Positions 22,101 through 34,469 of a DNA stretch of 64,000 nt are shown here, one piece after another. The notes beneath the pieces are model-generated. The model saw only the letters and a program-made list of their open reading frames with translations. It was not told where the DNA came from and made no database searches. The DNA lies in assembly GCA_000727475.1 (NCBI GenBank), contig KL647319.1, forward strand, positions 871,124 through 935,123, written 5' to 3'. The translations under genes and the position numbers were made by a program. Positions within the stretch are counted from its first letter, which is position 1, and every line of letters starts with the position of its first letter. This stretch comes from Sarcocystis neurona (Eukaryota > Apicomplexa > Conoidasida > Eucoccidiorida > Sarcocystidae).

Positions 22101-22399
22101 GAGGAGGAGGAGGAGCAGCTCTGGAGAAGCGGCACCCGCACAGGAACGGGAGCACGTGTGAGGCAAGTGCAGCAGACGCAGCATGCGCAGCGACCGGCGG
22201 AGGATTGTCAGCGCGATTGTGTGGAGAAGCACCGAGTGAAACCAAACGCAGCAGCACTTTCCTCGCACACACACCGCCGGAGCAGCCGGAGCAGCAGGAG
22301 CCGCAGCAGGCCAGTGCAACAGCACTCGCTCCTCATGGGCGGGCTCCTACGTCCCCACAGCTGTCAACGGGGTCGAACGGAGCAGCAGTCGTAGTACCT

Positions 22400-23560
22400 C
22401 GCAGCAGCAGCGGCGAGAAGAGTTAGATGGTTGCTGAGGCGACAACCGTTGTTGCTTCCCAACGAGCCAATGTTGCAGACGGCCGTTGCTGCTGCGCTGC
22501 CGCTTTGCTCGCTGCGCTTTATTTTGCGCCACACTTCTTCTAGAAAAGGCATCAGCCCAGCTCCCACTCGGCAGCTGCAGCAGCGGTCCGACAGCACACC
22601 ACACAATACGAACAGCTGCAGCCGCAGCCGCACGGCAGCAGCCGCAGCCGAAGGCACAGTGGCCACGCAGCAGCAGCAGCACTGGCACATGCGGGAGCAG
22701 CAGCAGCAGCCACAGCGCATGCGCACGAGCTACAGCCGCACAGTAACAGCAGCAGCCGCGACGCAGCCAACAGCTCGACAACAGCAAAAGCGACACACAC
22801 ACACAAACACACTAGGGAAAGGGACAACAACAGCTGCGCATGCAGAACAACCACGTGAATTTTCTTCGAACTTTTGTTGGGATCGCCGTGCTTTCTGGTC
22901 ACGTCTACTTTCGGAGGACTTGCAGCAATTCTCTCCTTCCCGTTGCCGTGTGCTGCCGGGACCTCCCTGCGCCTCTTGCCCCTGCAGCCGCTTGCTCCTT
23001 GCCGCTTCTTGCTGCTGTGCGTCTACTCTCGTTGCTGCTGTGCGTGTGCTCTCGCTGCTGCTGTGTGTCTGCTCTCGCTGCTGCTGTGCCTCTGCTCTCG
23101 CTGCTGCTGTGCCTGTCCTCTCACTGCTGCTGCTTCTGTGCTGCTGCCGATGCTCTGCCATTGCTCACGCTGCCCGATAGCTGCTGTGTCCCTCTGCTGC
23201 CTCTGGGCGCCATATGCTATTGTCATGTCCCCGCTGCTCCAGTCCCCTGGTCCTCCCCACAGGGCTGTCTGTCTCTCAGCTGTTGCTGCTCCGACTTCTA
23301 CTGCTGCTGCTCCTGCTTCCCTCTTCCTGCTGCTGCAGCCCCTACGAGGCCGACCGTGAACACAACGTTCCATAACATCCTCAGCGCAGCAGCAACACCA
23401 GCAGCAGCAGCTACGGCAACAGCGGCAATAGCAGCATCAGCAAACGCAGCAGAGATACAACAGCGGCGGCAAGAGGAGCAACAACAATGACAACTGCAGC
23501 AGCACGACTGAAGGCGGCCGCATTGCTAAGGTGCTGGTGAGTTCGTCAGCAGCAGCAACA
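22400..23560. other. CAG/CTG-rich stretch upstream of the TMEM94-like gene
   Basis: Bases 22430-22580 and 22830-22960 are non-repetitive islands open on both strands and not assigned. Bases 23010-23130 are a minisatellite of about 24-27 bases (GCTGCTGTGC then a CTCTCGCTG variant). The rest is triplet-repeat DNA. The promoter of the TMEM94-like gene should lie in or near this stretch, but I see no element I can name. Confidence 0.4.
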
Positions 23561-23817
23561 GTTGCGGCAGCAGCCGCTTGCGGGGCGGCAAGGCCGCAGA
23601 AGCGCTTCGTCGTCTGCAACACCAGAGGAATCCGCAGAGAATGACGACGCAGCAGCACCGGCAGGGGCACGTGCAGCACGCTGCAGAGAAGCAGCAGCAG
23701 CAGCAGTCCACGCAGCAGCAGCAGTCCACGCAGCAGCAGCAGTAAAAGCGGCAGCAGTCAAAGCAGCAGCAGTCAAAGCAGCAGCAGTCAAAACAGCAGC
23801 AGAGAGGATGATGGACG

Positions 23818-24302
23818 ACGACGAAGCAGCAAGAGCAGCAGCACACGACGATGCTGCGCTGCCAGCATTTGACGTGGCAGCAGCCGTGGGCAGAAGAGCA
23901 GCAGAAGCTGCACCTCCCGAAGCAGCAGCGACACCTCGTGCAGCAGCAGCTACAACTCCCCCAGCAGTGAACGCTGGCCTACCAGCAGCACCAAGAGCGG
24001 CAGCATACGATGACGCAGCAACCTCACCCCATCAGATGGCAGCACGAGCGGGTGAACGCGATGCTGCTGCTGCAGCAGGCCCACGTGTCTACATGAAGCG
24101 TAGTAGCCGAACTGCTGAATTGTTCACTCCTACGCAACAGCAACCACAGCAGCAAATCAGCAGTGACCGCGCCACGCAGCCAAGGTGTGCCACTTTGCGA
24201 ACCGTCGCCCAGCAGCAACAGCCACCGCTACAGAACGTCCCGTTCCGGCAACAGCAGGAACAACAGCTCCAGCAGCAGGTGGAACAACAGCAGCAGCAAC
24301 GG

Positions 24303-24336
<34 letters not shown>

Positions 24337-24638
24337 TACAGCAGGAGGAGCAACTGCAGCAGGAAGCGCCGCAGCAGCAACTGCAGCAAGAAGAGCAGCA
24401 GCAACAACTGCAGCAGGAGGAGCAGCAGCAGCCAGTGCAGCAGGAGGAGCAACAACAGCAGCAATTTTACGTCGACGAGCAGTCACGGCAGCATGAGCGG
24501 GACGTGACAGAAGACGAGAGACAGCAGCAACCTCTCCCTTTTCTATTCAACACTGGCGGCCTGTCGTCGCTATCGGCCTACATTCGCATCATTCGTGAAG
24601 TGGAAGTGAGCATCAACAGGAGCCTTCTGCAGTGTTGT
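23818..24638 (+). CDS. TMEM94: TMEM94-like exon 1 (N-terminal, Ala/Gln-rich)
   Basis: The start is tentatively the tandem ATG at 23818 (MMDDDEAARAAA). The same frame is open back to 23562 but without another ATG, so a further upstream exon is possible. The first 240 or so codons are Ala- then Gln-rich. The conserved part is PFLFNTGGLSSLSAYIRIIR, matching the family LGLSTxxAL(x)LLxxxLE helix at the protein's N-terminus. The donor is not clear: a GT at 24639 gives phase 0 and fits exon 2, others lie at 24632-24637. Confidence 0.7.
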
Positions 24639-25519
24639 GTCTGCTGCTCCCGTACGACTCCTCCGTTGCTGCGTACGCCTGCTGCTGCGGGGTGCCAAGT
24701 CCTCTGCAGATGCTGCTGTTCCTGCTGCTCGGTTCCGCATGCACTTGCAAGGCGGCTAGTGCTGGGACTGCTGCCTCGCTGGGACTGCTGCTCTGCTGCT
24801 GCTGCTACTCTGCTGCAGGTGCTGCTGCGCTCCTGCCATTGCTGTTGCTGGACTCTACCGATGCTGTGTTACTGGCGTTCTGCTGCTGCTCCCGCTATTG
24901 CCACTGCCGCTGTATGAGCGCTGCTGCTCTGTCGCTGCTGCTGCCGTGCTGCTGCTGCTAGTTCTGCTGCTGCCGTCGGATGGATACTACTGCTGCTGCT
25001 ACTGCAGCGAGGCCGTGCTGCTTCTGTTCTCGGTGACCTACTGCTCTCGCTGCTGCTATTTGTTATCGCGCTGCTGCACTGCTGCCCTGCTGCGACGCTG
25101 CTACTGCTGTCCCACCGCCGTGCTGCCGGTGTAAGCCCGCTTCTCTGCCGCTGCAAGTACCTCGTTGCTGCGCTGCTCCTTTTCCCTTGCTGCCTCCCTG
25201 CTGCTGCTGCTATGAGGCGCTGTGCTGCTTCTCTTACCTGGCTGTTCTGCTGCTGGTATTGTGGGCGCTGTGTTGCTGCTCTTACCTTGCTACTCTCCGT
25301 ACTGCTGCAAGTGTCTAGCTGGTGTGCTGCTGCTCCTCCCGTGCTCCAATTCTGCTGCTGCTGCTGTTGTGGGCGCTGTGTTGCTGCTCTTACCTTGCTA
25401 TTCCCCGTACTGCTGCAAGTGTCTAGTTGCTGTGCTGCTGCTCTTCCCGTGCTCGATCTCTGCTGCTGCTGGTGCTGTTGTTGCTGTTGACGCCTCAGCT
25501 GCTGGTGCTGGAATTTCAG
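24639..25519 (+). other. Intron: CTG-rich
   Basis: 880 bases of nearly continuous CTG/GCTGCTG on the coding strand, ending in the acceptor GGAATTTCAG. A long minus-strand open frame covers this and the next two exons; it is Ser/Gln/Arg homopolymer and is rejected. Confidence 0.6.
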
Positions 25520-25954
25520 GCTCGCAACCGCACTGGTTCTTCGAATTACCTGCCACAGCAGGAACAGGAGCTGCAGCAGGAGGGGGAGGAGCAGCAGCAT
25601 GACGATAAGAGGGCGGAGCAGCAGCAACAGCAGGATGGGGTGATGAGGAGGTGGCAGTGGGGGTGGTGGCAACATAAGGCGTCGCAGTTCTGCTGCAGGA
25701 GATTGAACAAACAAACGAGGGAGAGGAACGTTGCCGCTTCTCCGCGTCGCTACTCTTTGCTGCTGTCGGCGGTCTTTTCTGCAGAAACGCTGGTAGCTGC
25801 GGCTGCCCTGGTGGCTGCTGCCGCCTTGTGTCTCACTTTTCTCTTGCTGCAACAGCATGCAGCAGCGGCTTCTGCTGCAGCTCGCTTCCTCATCTATCTT
25901 CCCCTCGTCTGTGTCTCGACGTGGCTCGCATATCGTAACCAGTCTACAGAACGC
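25520..25954 (+). CDS. TMEM94: TMEM94-like exon 2 (TM1 and TM2)
   Basis: 435 bases, phase 0 to 0, from acceptor AATTTCAG to donor GTAAGA. Encodes a polar stretch with WQWGWWQHKASQF (family has a WKEVWRSSF-type segment), then two hydrophobic helices (AALVAAAALCLTFLLL and FLIYLPLVCVSTWLAY) and RNQSTER. This is the position of the first membrane hairpin in TMEM94. Confidence 0.75.
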
Positions 25955-26393
25955 GTAAGAACCTGCAGCAGCTAACTTTTCTGCTGTTGCTGTCGCTGCT
26001 GCTGCGCTGTTGTTGCTACTGTGCTGCTGTTCCTGCTGTGCTGTTGTTGCAGCACAGCAGGAAGCAGCAGGCGTTATTCCTGTTGCTGTTCCTGCCGCTG
26101 ATGCTGCTGCTCCGACCGCCTCTTGGACGGGAAAAACCGGTGCTGCTGTCCTTGTTGCTGCTGGTGCCGTGCCGTTTGCTGCTGGTGCCGTGCCGTTTGC
26201 TGCAGTGTGGGGTGACTGCTGCTGACGCTGTGGGGGGTGTCTCCTGCTGCTCCTGCTGAAGCGGTGACTGCGGCTGCGACACGAACGGCTGCTGCTTTTG
26301 TTGCACGTGCTCAGGACGACTGCTGCTGCTGCTGTGGAGGTGGGGATGCAGCTGTCGCTGTTTGGGTGTGTGGGGTGGCCGCTGCTGTTGCAG

Positions 26394-26849
26394 CTCCATG
26401 CGGTGTCGAAGCTCAGTGAGGCGGTGCAGCAATTCAAAGCGCAGACGGGCCTTGAAGAATTCCCTTTTCTCGCTTCTCTGTCTCAGCAGCAGCAGGCAGA
26501 ACAGCGGCAGCTGCGGCAGCTCCAGCAGCAGCACGAGCCGGAGGAGAAGCAGCAGCAGAAGCAGACGCGCGAGACGACAGCGGCCGGCGACCGCAGGCGC
26601 AGCAGGAGCTGCAGCACCTCGAGCGGAGACGCCGATGGAAATAAGCGGCAGCAACGGGAAGCTCTGCTGCTGCATCACTTGCGGCTGCTCCAGCAGGAGG
26701 AGCAGCTGCCTCTGCAGCAGCCCCTCCACGCCTTTTCCTTGACTGCCGCTGCCGCACAGCAAGAGAAACGGAGCAGCAACTTTCTTTCAACAGATTCTGT
26801 CGTCTTAGTGTTGCGCGACTCGCAGTGGATACGCGCCCCACGAAATATG
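26394..26849 (+). CDS. TMEM94: TMEM94-like exon 3 (helix to actuator start)
   Basis: 456 bases, phase 0 to 0. It opens with LHAVSKLSEAVQQFKAQTG, an amphipathic helix like the one after TM2 in the family, carries a Gln/Arg-rich insertion, and ends SVVLVLRDSQWIRAPRNM at a GTAGGC donor. The last part is the family YRDGxLVxLPxSLL segment that leads into the actuator GD motif on the next exon. The preceding intron (25955-26393) is CTG-rich. Confidence 0.8.
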
Positions 26850-27735
26850 GTAGGCTTTCTGCGCGTCCTCTCCTGCTACTCCTGCCACTGCTATCCCTGC
26901 TGCTGCTCTCCCCACTGCTGCTCTCCGTATTGTCGTGCGGCTTTCTTGAATCCCGTCTCGTGCTATTGCCGATGCTGCTCCTGCTGCTTCTCCTGCAACT
27001 ACTGCCGCTGCGGCTGTTGCTACTTCCTGCGGCGCTGCTGCTGCTCGTATTCTTGCCCCTGCTGCTTCTTCCGCAGCTGCTACCTTGGCTGCAGTTGTTG
27101 CTACTCAGTGGGCGTGGCTGCTGCTGCTCCTGCTAGTGCTTTTGCTGCTGCTTCTGCTGCTGCTGCTGCGTCTTTCGCTGCTGCTGTTAGAACTCGGTTA
27201 GACGCTGCTGAGACTGCTGCTGCTACTTCTCGGCCCGTTTGGTCGTCCTGCTGCCGCTGCTTCCTCCGCTGCTGAGTTTGCTGCTTGTTTGGCTGTGGGT
27301 GGTTGCTGCTGTCCCGGGGCTGCCTGCTGCTGCTGTTGCTACTCCGTCACTCGCGGCGACTGGTAGGCCGGTCGCTTGTTTGTTGCTGCTGCACCTTTTC
27401 TGCTGCTGCAGTTGCTGCTTCCGTGGAGCGTGCTGTTGCGGCTTGTTCTGCAGTGCTTCGGCTGCTGTTGCTTGTGTCCTTTCTGCGGCTGCAGTTGCTG
27501 CTCCTGTGGGCACTGCTGTTCCTGCGTCTTCCCATATCGCTCCTGCCCTTGCTGCGAGCGCCCCCGCTGCTGCGCCCTCCGCTGTTGCTGCTTTCCTTAT
27601 TCTGGCGGCTCCTGCTGCTCCTGCTGCTGCGCCCTACGCTGCTGCCCGTGGCGCCCCTGCCGTTCTCTGTCTCTCGAGCTGCTGCTCTCTCTGCTGCTGC
27701 AACAGCTGCTGTCGGTGTGCGTGTGCTGTGTACAG
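26850..27735 (+). other. Intron: CTG-rich
   Basis: 886 bases, CTG/GCTGCTG throughout on the coding strand, with a GTGCTGTGTACAG acceptor. Nothing else seen. Confidence 0.6.
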
Positions 27736-28308
27736 GTTGCTGCCGGCGATCTTTTTAAACTGCGATACGGAGAACAACTGCCTTGTGCTGCCGTCCATGT
27801 GTATCCGCGCTTCCTCTGCAGCAGCAACAGTGGCAGGACATCCCGCCTGCATGCGCCTGCTGCTGGCTCTGTCGCTGCGGGTGCTGCTGAAGGGGGGAGT
27901 GTTGCTGATAGCGCGGCTGCTCCTGGTGCTGCTGCCGATGCTGCTGCTGCATGTAGCATCGGGACCGCAGCGAAGAGCAGCAGGAGCAGCAGCAGTAGTA
28001 CAAACACAAGCTGTAAGAGCGGCACCGTCAGAGGGAAGAGAAGCCTTCGGCGTCGTAGGCGCAAGAGACGGACCAGCAGCAGCAGCAGCAGAAGCAGCAG
28101 CGAAAACTCCAGCGTCGGTAGCCAAGAAGGCAAAAGCAGCAGCAGCTTATTCACCAGCGGCAGCAGCGGAAGGATTCTTGTGTTGCAGCCGTGCTTGAAC
28201 CGCGTGCTTGAGGCAGGAGAAATATACTTGCCGTTTCAACGGAGGAAGCAGCAGCAGCAGATTGACGCAGCGGCTGCGCGGAGGAGCGGCAAGAGCAGCA
28301 GCAGCAAG

Positions 28309-28353
<45 letters not shown>

Positions 28354-29103
28354 GGCTTGTCTCGATTTGGCGCAGGGGACAATGCCAGCAACAGCCTTGA
28401 GAAGCCGCAGCAGCAGCAAGCCACGAACAGCAGGGAGGAGAAAAAGAGACAGCGGCTGCAGCGCAGCAGCAGCTATTGTGGAGGTTCTGGCTGTCCACCC
28501 GACGCATCTGCTGCTGCCTCCCGAGCAACAGCAGCTGCACCTGAGGAACCACCAGCAGCAGACGGTTCGCTGCGACATCAGGCACCAGCAGCACTGCAAG
28601 GAAACGGAGAAGCAGCAGCGACGGGGTGGAGAGCAGCAGCAGCAACAGGATGGGTAAGGGGGGCAGCAGCCGAAGACGCAGCTGCAGAAGCAGCAGCATG
28701 CAGGCGGCAATGGAGCAGCAACTACGCGAGCAGGAAGGACCTGACCACGGCGCGCAGCAGAAGCAGCAGCAGTAGCAGCAGCGACGTCAGGAGCAGCAGC
28801 GGCAACAACAGCAGCCACAAGAGCAGCAGCAGACCGAGAAGGAACAGCAGCAACAGCGAAAAAAATTCCCTCGAGGAATGCGGGGAGGGGGCAGCAGTCA
28901 ACAAGCAGCCCGAACAGCAGCCACGTGACTGGCGACGGCCACGAGAGGGAAGAACCCCACAGCAGCAGCGCCTCTTCCGCTTGCATCGAACAGAAGCAAG
29001 CCTTGGGAACAGCAGCAGCAGCCTGGCCCTGGAGGAGAAGCAGCTCGGACAGCCAGAAGCGTACTTTCAAGAGCAGCAGCAACAGCAGCAAGGAAGAATC
29101 GAA
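27736..29103 (+). CDS. TMEM94: TMEM94-like exon 4 (actuator core, Ser/Gln-rich insertion)
   Basis: 1,368 bases, 456 codons, phase 0 to 0, ending at a perfect GTAAGT. It begins VAAGDLFKLRYGEQLP, the counterpart of the family VEGDIIALRPGQ turn; the GD pair is kept. About 145 residues later comes GRILVLQP...GEIYLPFQRR, matching the family HIVLEPGDLFPPF segment in the same frame. The sequence between and after is Ala/Ser/Gln homopolymer, so the insertion is very likely translated at least up to GEIYLPF. Confidence 0.82.
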
Positions 29104-30366
29104 GTAAGTGTCACGCGTGCACGGCGAGTTTGCTTCTGTCTGGCCCGCAGCAGCAATTTGTCCTGCAGAGCCGCAGCAATATTGCAGCAGGGCAGCAGGA
29201 GCTGTTCGTCGTGCAGCAGAAGAAGAGCTGCCACAGCACTCCCACTCTCTACCTGCAGCAGCAGCAGACTAAGAGCAGCAGGAGAGCAAAAGCAGCAGCA
29301 GAGCAACAGCAGCAGTAGGGCAACAGCAGCAACAGAGCAACTGCAGCGGTAGAGCAACAGCAGCAACAGAACAACAGCAGCAGAGCAACTGCAGCAGTAG
29401 AGCAATAGAGCAACAGCAGCAGCAGAGCAACAGCAGCACGCACGCACGTACGTGGCAGGAGCTGCTGCAGCAAGTTGCCAGCAAGGCAGCAGCGGCAGCG
29501 GCACGGGCGGCTACGTTCGTTGTGGTGGTGCCTGGTGCGCGGGGGTTTCGTCTGTTCCGCAGCAGCAGCAACAGCACGGCTAGCTGCAGAGGAGTATCCG
29601 CAACAGTGCCACACACGGCGAAGCAGCAGCACAAGGTCCACCTGCTGAAGAGCAGCAGGACCCCCTTCTGATTGAATGGAGAGTAGCAACAGGCGCAGGA
29701 AGAGCAGCAACAGGAGAACAAAGCGCAGCACCACATTGGCGCACAGCAGCAGCGGCAGCAATTTTTCAAGCGGTTGTAGAGCTGCAGCAGCTGAAGAGGA
29801 AGAAAAGCAGCAGCACCTGCACACGACGGCAAGGACAGCGGCAACAGCAGCAGCAGCAGCAGCCGCGACACCTGCAACAGCAGCAGCAGCAGCAAGGACA
29901 TCACAGGCGAAAACAGCAGCAACAGCAGTGGTAACAACAGCAGCAGCAGCATTCGCAGCAGCAGCAGCATTCGCAGCAGCAGCAGCAGTGACAGGAGCGT
30001 CGGAGATCTCAGCAACAACAGCGACAGCAGCAGCAGTGACAGCAGCAGCGTAGGTCGCAGCACCAACAGCAAACCAGCAGCGGTGGGCGAAGTGGCAGAG
30101 TACGCAGCAGCAGTGACACGGACGGCAGGAGCAGAGAGAGGGAAAACGAGGAAGCAGCTGCAGCAGCAGCATGAGGAGCCATATGGTGCCGCAGCGGAGA
30201 ATGCTGAGCCGCGCAGAAGAAGTCGTAAGCCAGCGCGTGCAACATAGCAGCAGCATACAAGATGTGTAACTGCAGGTGCAGCAGCAGAATAGACAAGATG
30301 TCTGGCGGATCGGCGCTGATTCTCCGGTATGCACGCGAATTTGCGGTTTGTGTGGAATTTCTGCAG
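29104..30366 (+). other. Intron: CAG-rich
   Basis: 1.26 kb of CAG/GCAACAG on the coding strand, with an AGAGCAACAGCAGCA minisatellite at about 29290-29440, ending at the acceptor GGAATTTCTGCAG. The 475-residue minus-strand frame here is homopolymeric and rejected. Confidence 0.55.
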
Positions 30367-30693
30367 CGCACGCATGCGCTGCATGGAGGAGGAGGAGAGA
30401 AAGGACGAGCGGCAGCAAGAGGGAAAGAGGAGGCAGCGCTTTCGACAAAGGCAGCAAGAGCCGAGAGCAGCAGGAGCACAGCTGCGGCCATGGGGAGCTG
30501 CTGCAGCAGCGTCCCCTGCGAAGAGCAGGAGGTGTATGGGCGATGCCGCTCCAGCAGCGGCAACAGCAAAGAACGAGAAGAAGAAGACGACGGGAAGATG
30601 CCGCTGGCTGCTCGTGTTGCTCCCGTGCTAGCGGAGGGATATTTCGTCGCTCTTGAAACGTCGTGTGTACAAACACTCCGATCCCACCTGCGG
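30367..30693 (+). CDS. TMEM94: TMEM94-like exon 5 (FVALET segment)
   Basis: 327 bases, phase 0 to 0. A Gly/Glu/Ala/Ser-rich start leads into EGYFVALETSCVQTLRSHLR, the equivalent of the family FRVLETPxxxxIRxxLD segment between the actuator region and TM3. The donor GTCAGC is non-ideal, but it is the only one that keeps phase with exon 6. The following intron (30694-31475) is CTG-rich. Confidence 0.72.
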
Positions 30694-31475
30694 GTCAGCA
30701 AAGAAATGCTGCTCTCGCTCCCGCTGCTGTTGCTTTTGCTGTGGGGTTGCTGTAGATCCTGCCGCCTTCCTGCACTTGTTCTTCTGCGGCTCTTGCCTTT
30801 GCTGGGGGGCTGCTGTCGACCCTGCCGCCGTGCTGCACTTGTTCCTCTGCTGGTAGTCTTGCTTTTGCTGCTGCTTGTGCTACTCTTGTAGCTGCTGCTA
30901 CTTCTGCTTCTGTGTTGGCCTGCTCAAATTGCTGTTCTCGCTGCTGCTGCTGCTGCAGACGACTGTACTGCTGCTGCCCTGGTGTTTGTACAGGAGCTGC
31001 TTGCTGTCCTTGCTGCCGACTCTCTTTTCTGCAGCAGCTGCTGCTGCGCCGGGCTCGCATGCGGCTGCGCGTGCTCGTGTTCTTGCTGCTTGTTTTTGTT
31101 CTTTTTTCGTCCATGGTGCTGCTCTGGGCGCTGCTGGCTCTCTGGTGGTGCTCCCGCGAGTTCCTCTCCTGCGCGTGCTGCTGCTCTCCTGCCGCACATC
31201 CTCCTCATCTCTTCACTCGTGTTGCTGCCGCCGCCACTGCTGTTACCGCTGCCGCCTGTCGCTGCTGCTACTGTCCTCGTTTTTTGCTGCTGGGGCTGAG
31301 CTGCTTGCACTTCCTCCCACGTCTCCCCCATTTTCCCTGTCTGGCCTGCCGTCGTCCTCCTGCTGCTGTTGCTGCTGCTTCTGCTGCTGCCGATGCTGTT
31401 GCTGCTGCGGCATGTCCTGCTCGTGTTGCTGCTGCTGCTGCTTCTGCTGCCGTTGTTGCTGTTGCTGTTGGCCAG

Positions 31476-31618
31476 GCGTGCAGCGGAGATGCAGCTTCCT
31501 CTTTTGGGACTCGGCGTGCGAGGCTGGCTTTCTTTGAAAATGCAGCGATCGTTTCGAAGCGACTGGCTTTGCTCTGGCTTATCGCTTTTTCTCTTTCTAC
31601 TGCCTTCGTTATTGTCTG
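31476..31618 (+). CDS. TMEM94: TMEM94-like exon 6 (TM3)
   Basis: 143 bases, phase 0 to 2, from acceptor TGTTGGCCAG to donor GTAACG. Encodes TRRARLAFFENAAIVSKR then a hydrophobic helix LALLWLIAFSLSTAFVIV, where the family has its third membrane helix. Confidence 0.75.
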
Positions 31619-31739
31619 GTAACGTTGACTTTCTCCCTCTCTTTCTCTTCGTACGTGAGATTTTTCGTCCACCTTCTCTGGAACGGCCGCCAGCGACAGC
31701 ACGCCACGTACGATTAGTAGAGTACTCGTAATTTAAGGA

Positions 31740-32545
31740 GAAGTCATACTAGCCACAGTACTACTAGCAGGAGCAGGAACACTCGTCCTAGCAGTCCTAG
31801 TGATAAGAGGACTAGCAGGAGCACTACTACTGCTACTCGTCGCAATTGTAATATTGTCGCAGTAGTAGTAGTAGTGATTGCAGAAGGAGAAGCACTAGCA
31901 GTACTATTCATAGCAGTATTAGCGGGAATCTCAGCACTACTACTAGCAGCAGTGGTATTCTACAAGCCCTCTTAGTAGTAGTAGTGATAGTAGTACTGCA
32001 GTAGTAGTAGCTGTGGTAGCAGCAGTAATAGTAGGAGTGGAGTAGCAGCAGGAGTAGTAGTAGTAGCAGTAGTGGTGGTCGTTGTATTCGTAGGAGTAGT
32101 AGTAGAAGTGAGAGTACTGGCAGGAGAAGTAATAGGAGTACTCGTAATAGAGCAGTACTAGCAGTGTGTCTACTATTTGCAGCAGCAGTCCTATAATACG
32201 AGCAGTAATAGTAAGAGGATTGATAGTAGTAGCAGCAGCAGCACTAGGAGAGGGGCACTCCCAGTACTAGTAGTAGTAGGAGGAGGAGTCTTCATAGTAG
32301 TAGTATTCGTGATTGTGGTAGTAGTAGTAGTACTGGCAGGAGAAGTAATAGGAGTACTCGTAATAGTAGTGCTAGCAGTAGTGTCTACTAGTTGCAGCAG
32401 CAGTTCTATAATACGAGTAGTCATAGCAAGAGGATTGATAGTAGTAGCAGCAGCAGTCGGAGAGGGACACTAGCAGTACTAGTAGTAGGAGGAGGAGGAG
32501 TCCTCGTAGTAGTAGTATTAGTGATAGTAGTAGTAGTAGTAGGTA
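31740..32545. repeat. AGT/CTA trinucleotide-rich tract
   Basis: About 800 bases dominated by AGTAGTAG, TACTAGCAG and ACTAGTAG. This differs from the CAG/CTG type seen elsewhere and brings TAG stops into several frames. Inside the TMEM94-like gene's large intron. Confidence 0.9.
32117..32545. repeat. ~215-bp tandem duplication
   Basis: The string TACTGGCAGGAGAAGTAATA begins near 32117 and again near 32332. The sequence that follows (AGGAGTACTCGTAATAG, TTGCAGCAGCAG, TATAATACGAG, AAGAGGATTGATAGTAG) is repeated in the same order with scattered substitutions. Two copies of roughly 215 bases. Confidence 0.85.
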
Positions 32546-33769
32546 TGAGTAGTAGCATGAGATGAAAGTATGGGTGTATATAAATTGGTGAGAGGAGTCG
32601 TCGGCTGCAGTTTGCTGTGTGTGTGACTCTGTGTCTCTTGTTTCTAACACAGAAGCGCATGCATCTTACGTATACGTCTGCGTAGGGAGGGGATGGGTCT
32701 CATATATGTGCGTCCTTTTTGGATGCGTGCGTAGTTGATTTGGTGGCCTGTGCAGCTGTCTGTGTGTGTGTGTGTGTGTCTCTGTCTCGGTCTGCGTATA
32801 TATTTATGTGAGGGGGGACGGCTTTGCTGCTGTTCTACCGTCTGCTTCTCTACATACCTGCCGATGTGTGGGGTGGCTAAAAACTTGGCGACGCACCTGC
32901 TTCCGACTCAACTTCCGCTGGTTTACTTCCGAAGCGGCTTGCACACATATATATGTGTCTGTGTGTCTCGCTGTCCAAGTATATAGGTATATCCGTGTAT
33001 GTAGAGACGCGTATGTGTATGGATGTGAAGTGGATGTGTGTGTCCCTTTCATACCACGCCTCTGTATATATACGTATATATTCGTATACGTATACGTACA
33101 TGTGTATATGTGAAGATTGGCCTCTACAGAGAGAGAAACGGAGGAGAGGGAGACACACACACACCCCCACCCCCCCAGCCACATCCACGGAGACAGAGGG
33201 GGGACGTATCGAGCTGCAGTGGGGTGTGTGTGTGAAAGGATATGTCTGCGGACATATTTATTTATATGCGCGTATGTGTGGAAGTTGGACAGATAGAAGA
33301 GAGAGAGACACACGCACACATATACTCATACAGACATGCTGAGTCGCAGCACTCTGGGGAAGACCCCAACAGCATGTGCGTCTCCATATGAATACGTATA
33401 TATATATATATATAAATGTGGAAATTGGCTCTTATTACTGATAGAGAGAGGCAGAGAGAACAGAAAGAGAGAGGGAGACGCAGACGTGCATGCAGAGACG
33501 TATTGAGCTGCGGGGGGTGTGCGCGCGACTGTGGAGGTCGTCTTCCCTGGGACGAAGTTGTCCAGCGCAGAGACGAAGAGGGAGACCAAAGAACAGGGAG
33601 AACGGGGAGGAGGACCGTTTTCGCTGCATTCCGTTGCATGCGTCTGTGGCTGACGACGCGCTCCCGAACTTCCGTACATCGAGAGACGGAGAGACGCCGT
33701 CGTCAGAGCAGCGCCCGGAGACGCGCAGACAAGCTGCTGCGGTAGAGATATCTACGTAGAGAGGGAGAC

Positions 33770-33910
33770 GGAGACAGGCAGAGAGACGGAGACAGGAAGA
33801 GGGAGACAGGGGGAGATAGGAGGGCAGGGAGACGGAGACAGGAAGGGGGGACAGGGGAGACAGGAGGGCAGGGAGACGGAGACAGAGCGAGGGAGACAGA
33901 GGGAGAGAAA
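33770..33910 (+). repeat. GAGAC polypurine tract
   Basis: GGGAGACGGAGACAGG-type units, purine-rich on the plus strand, same family as the tracts in the ALG2 introns. Confidence 0.8.
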
Positions 33911-34469
33911 GGTGCTGCACATATTGGCGACGTTGTTTATGAGAGGTGCATGCACACACACACACACGCAGTTTTCCTCCAATTTTGACCGACGACTCTG
34001 GTTTGGGCTCTCTGCTTCTCACTTTCTCTCCGTACGTACTAATCTTCTTCCGTGGGTGTTGCGGAGGTCAGCAGCAAAGTCGAGAGACGGACCCACCTGT
34101 TTTCAAAGAGAGGCTCGGGTGTCTGCGTAACTGTCCTTTGACAGCACCACATAATACATCTCTCTGCTCCACTCTCCTGCGTGCACACACAAATATGTAT
34201 GTATCTTTCCCTCTCTGCTGCAAACGTATATATATATATATACTTGAGTCCCTGCTGCAGCATAATCTATGTATGCTTGCTCACATATATATTGATATCA
34301 GTATACAGCTACGCATGCGTGAATGTTAGCTGGTAGATTCTGCGTGAGGCCGAGGGTCCATCTATACACACATGTATATAGATATGTATGTATACAAACA
34401 TGGGTCCATGCAGAACATTTGCGCATGCGCCTGCATGTATGCATGCCACAGTCTTGTAGTTAGGAAGAA

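Noticed and set aside
24869..26437. Minus-strand open frame of 522 codons
   Set aside because: It is Ser/Gln/Ala/Arg homopolymer, the complement of CTG introns and of the plus-strand exons that carry TMEM94 motifs with matching phases.
29249..30676. Minus-strand open frame of 475 codons
   Set aside because: Leu/Ala/Cys runs from the complement of CAG repeats. The plus-strand FVALETSCVQTLR exon overlaps it.
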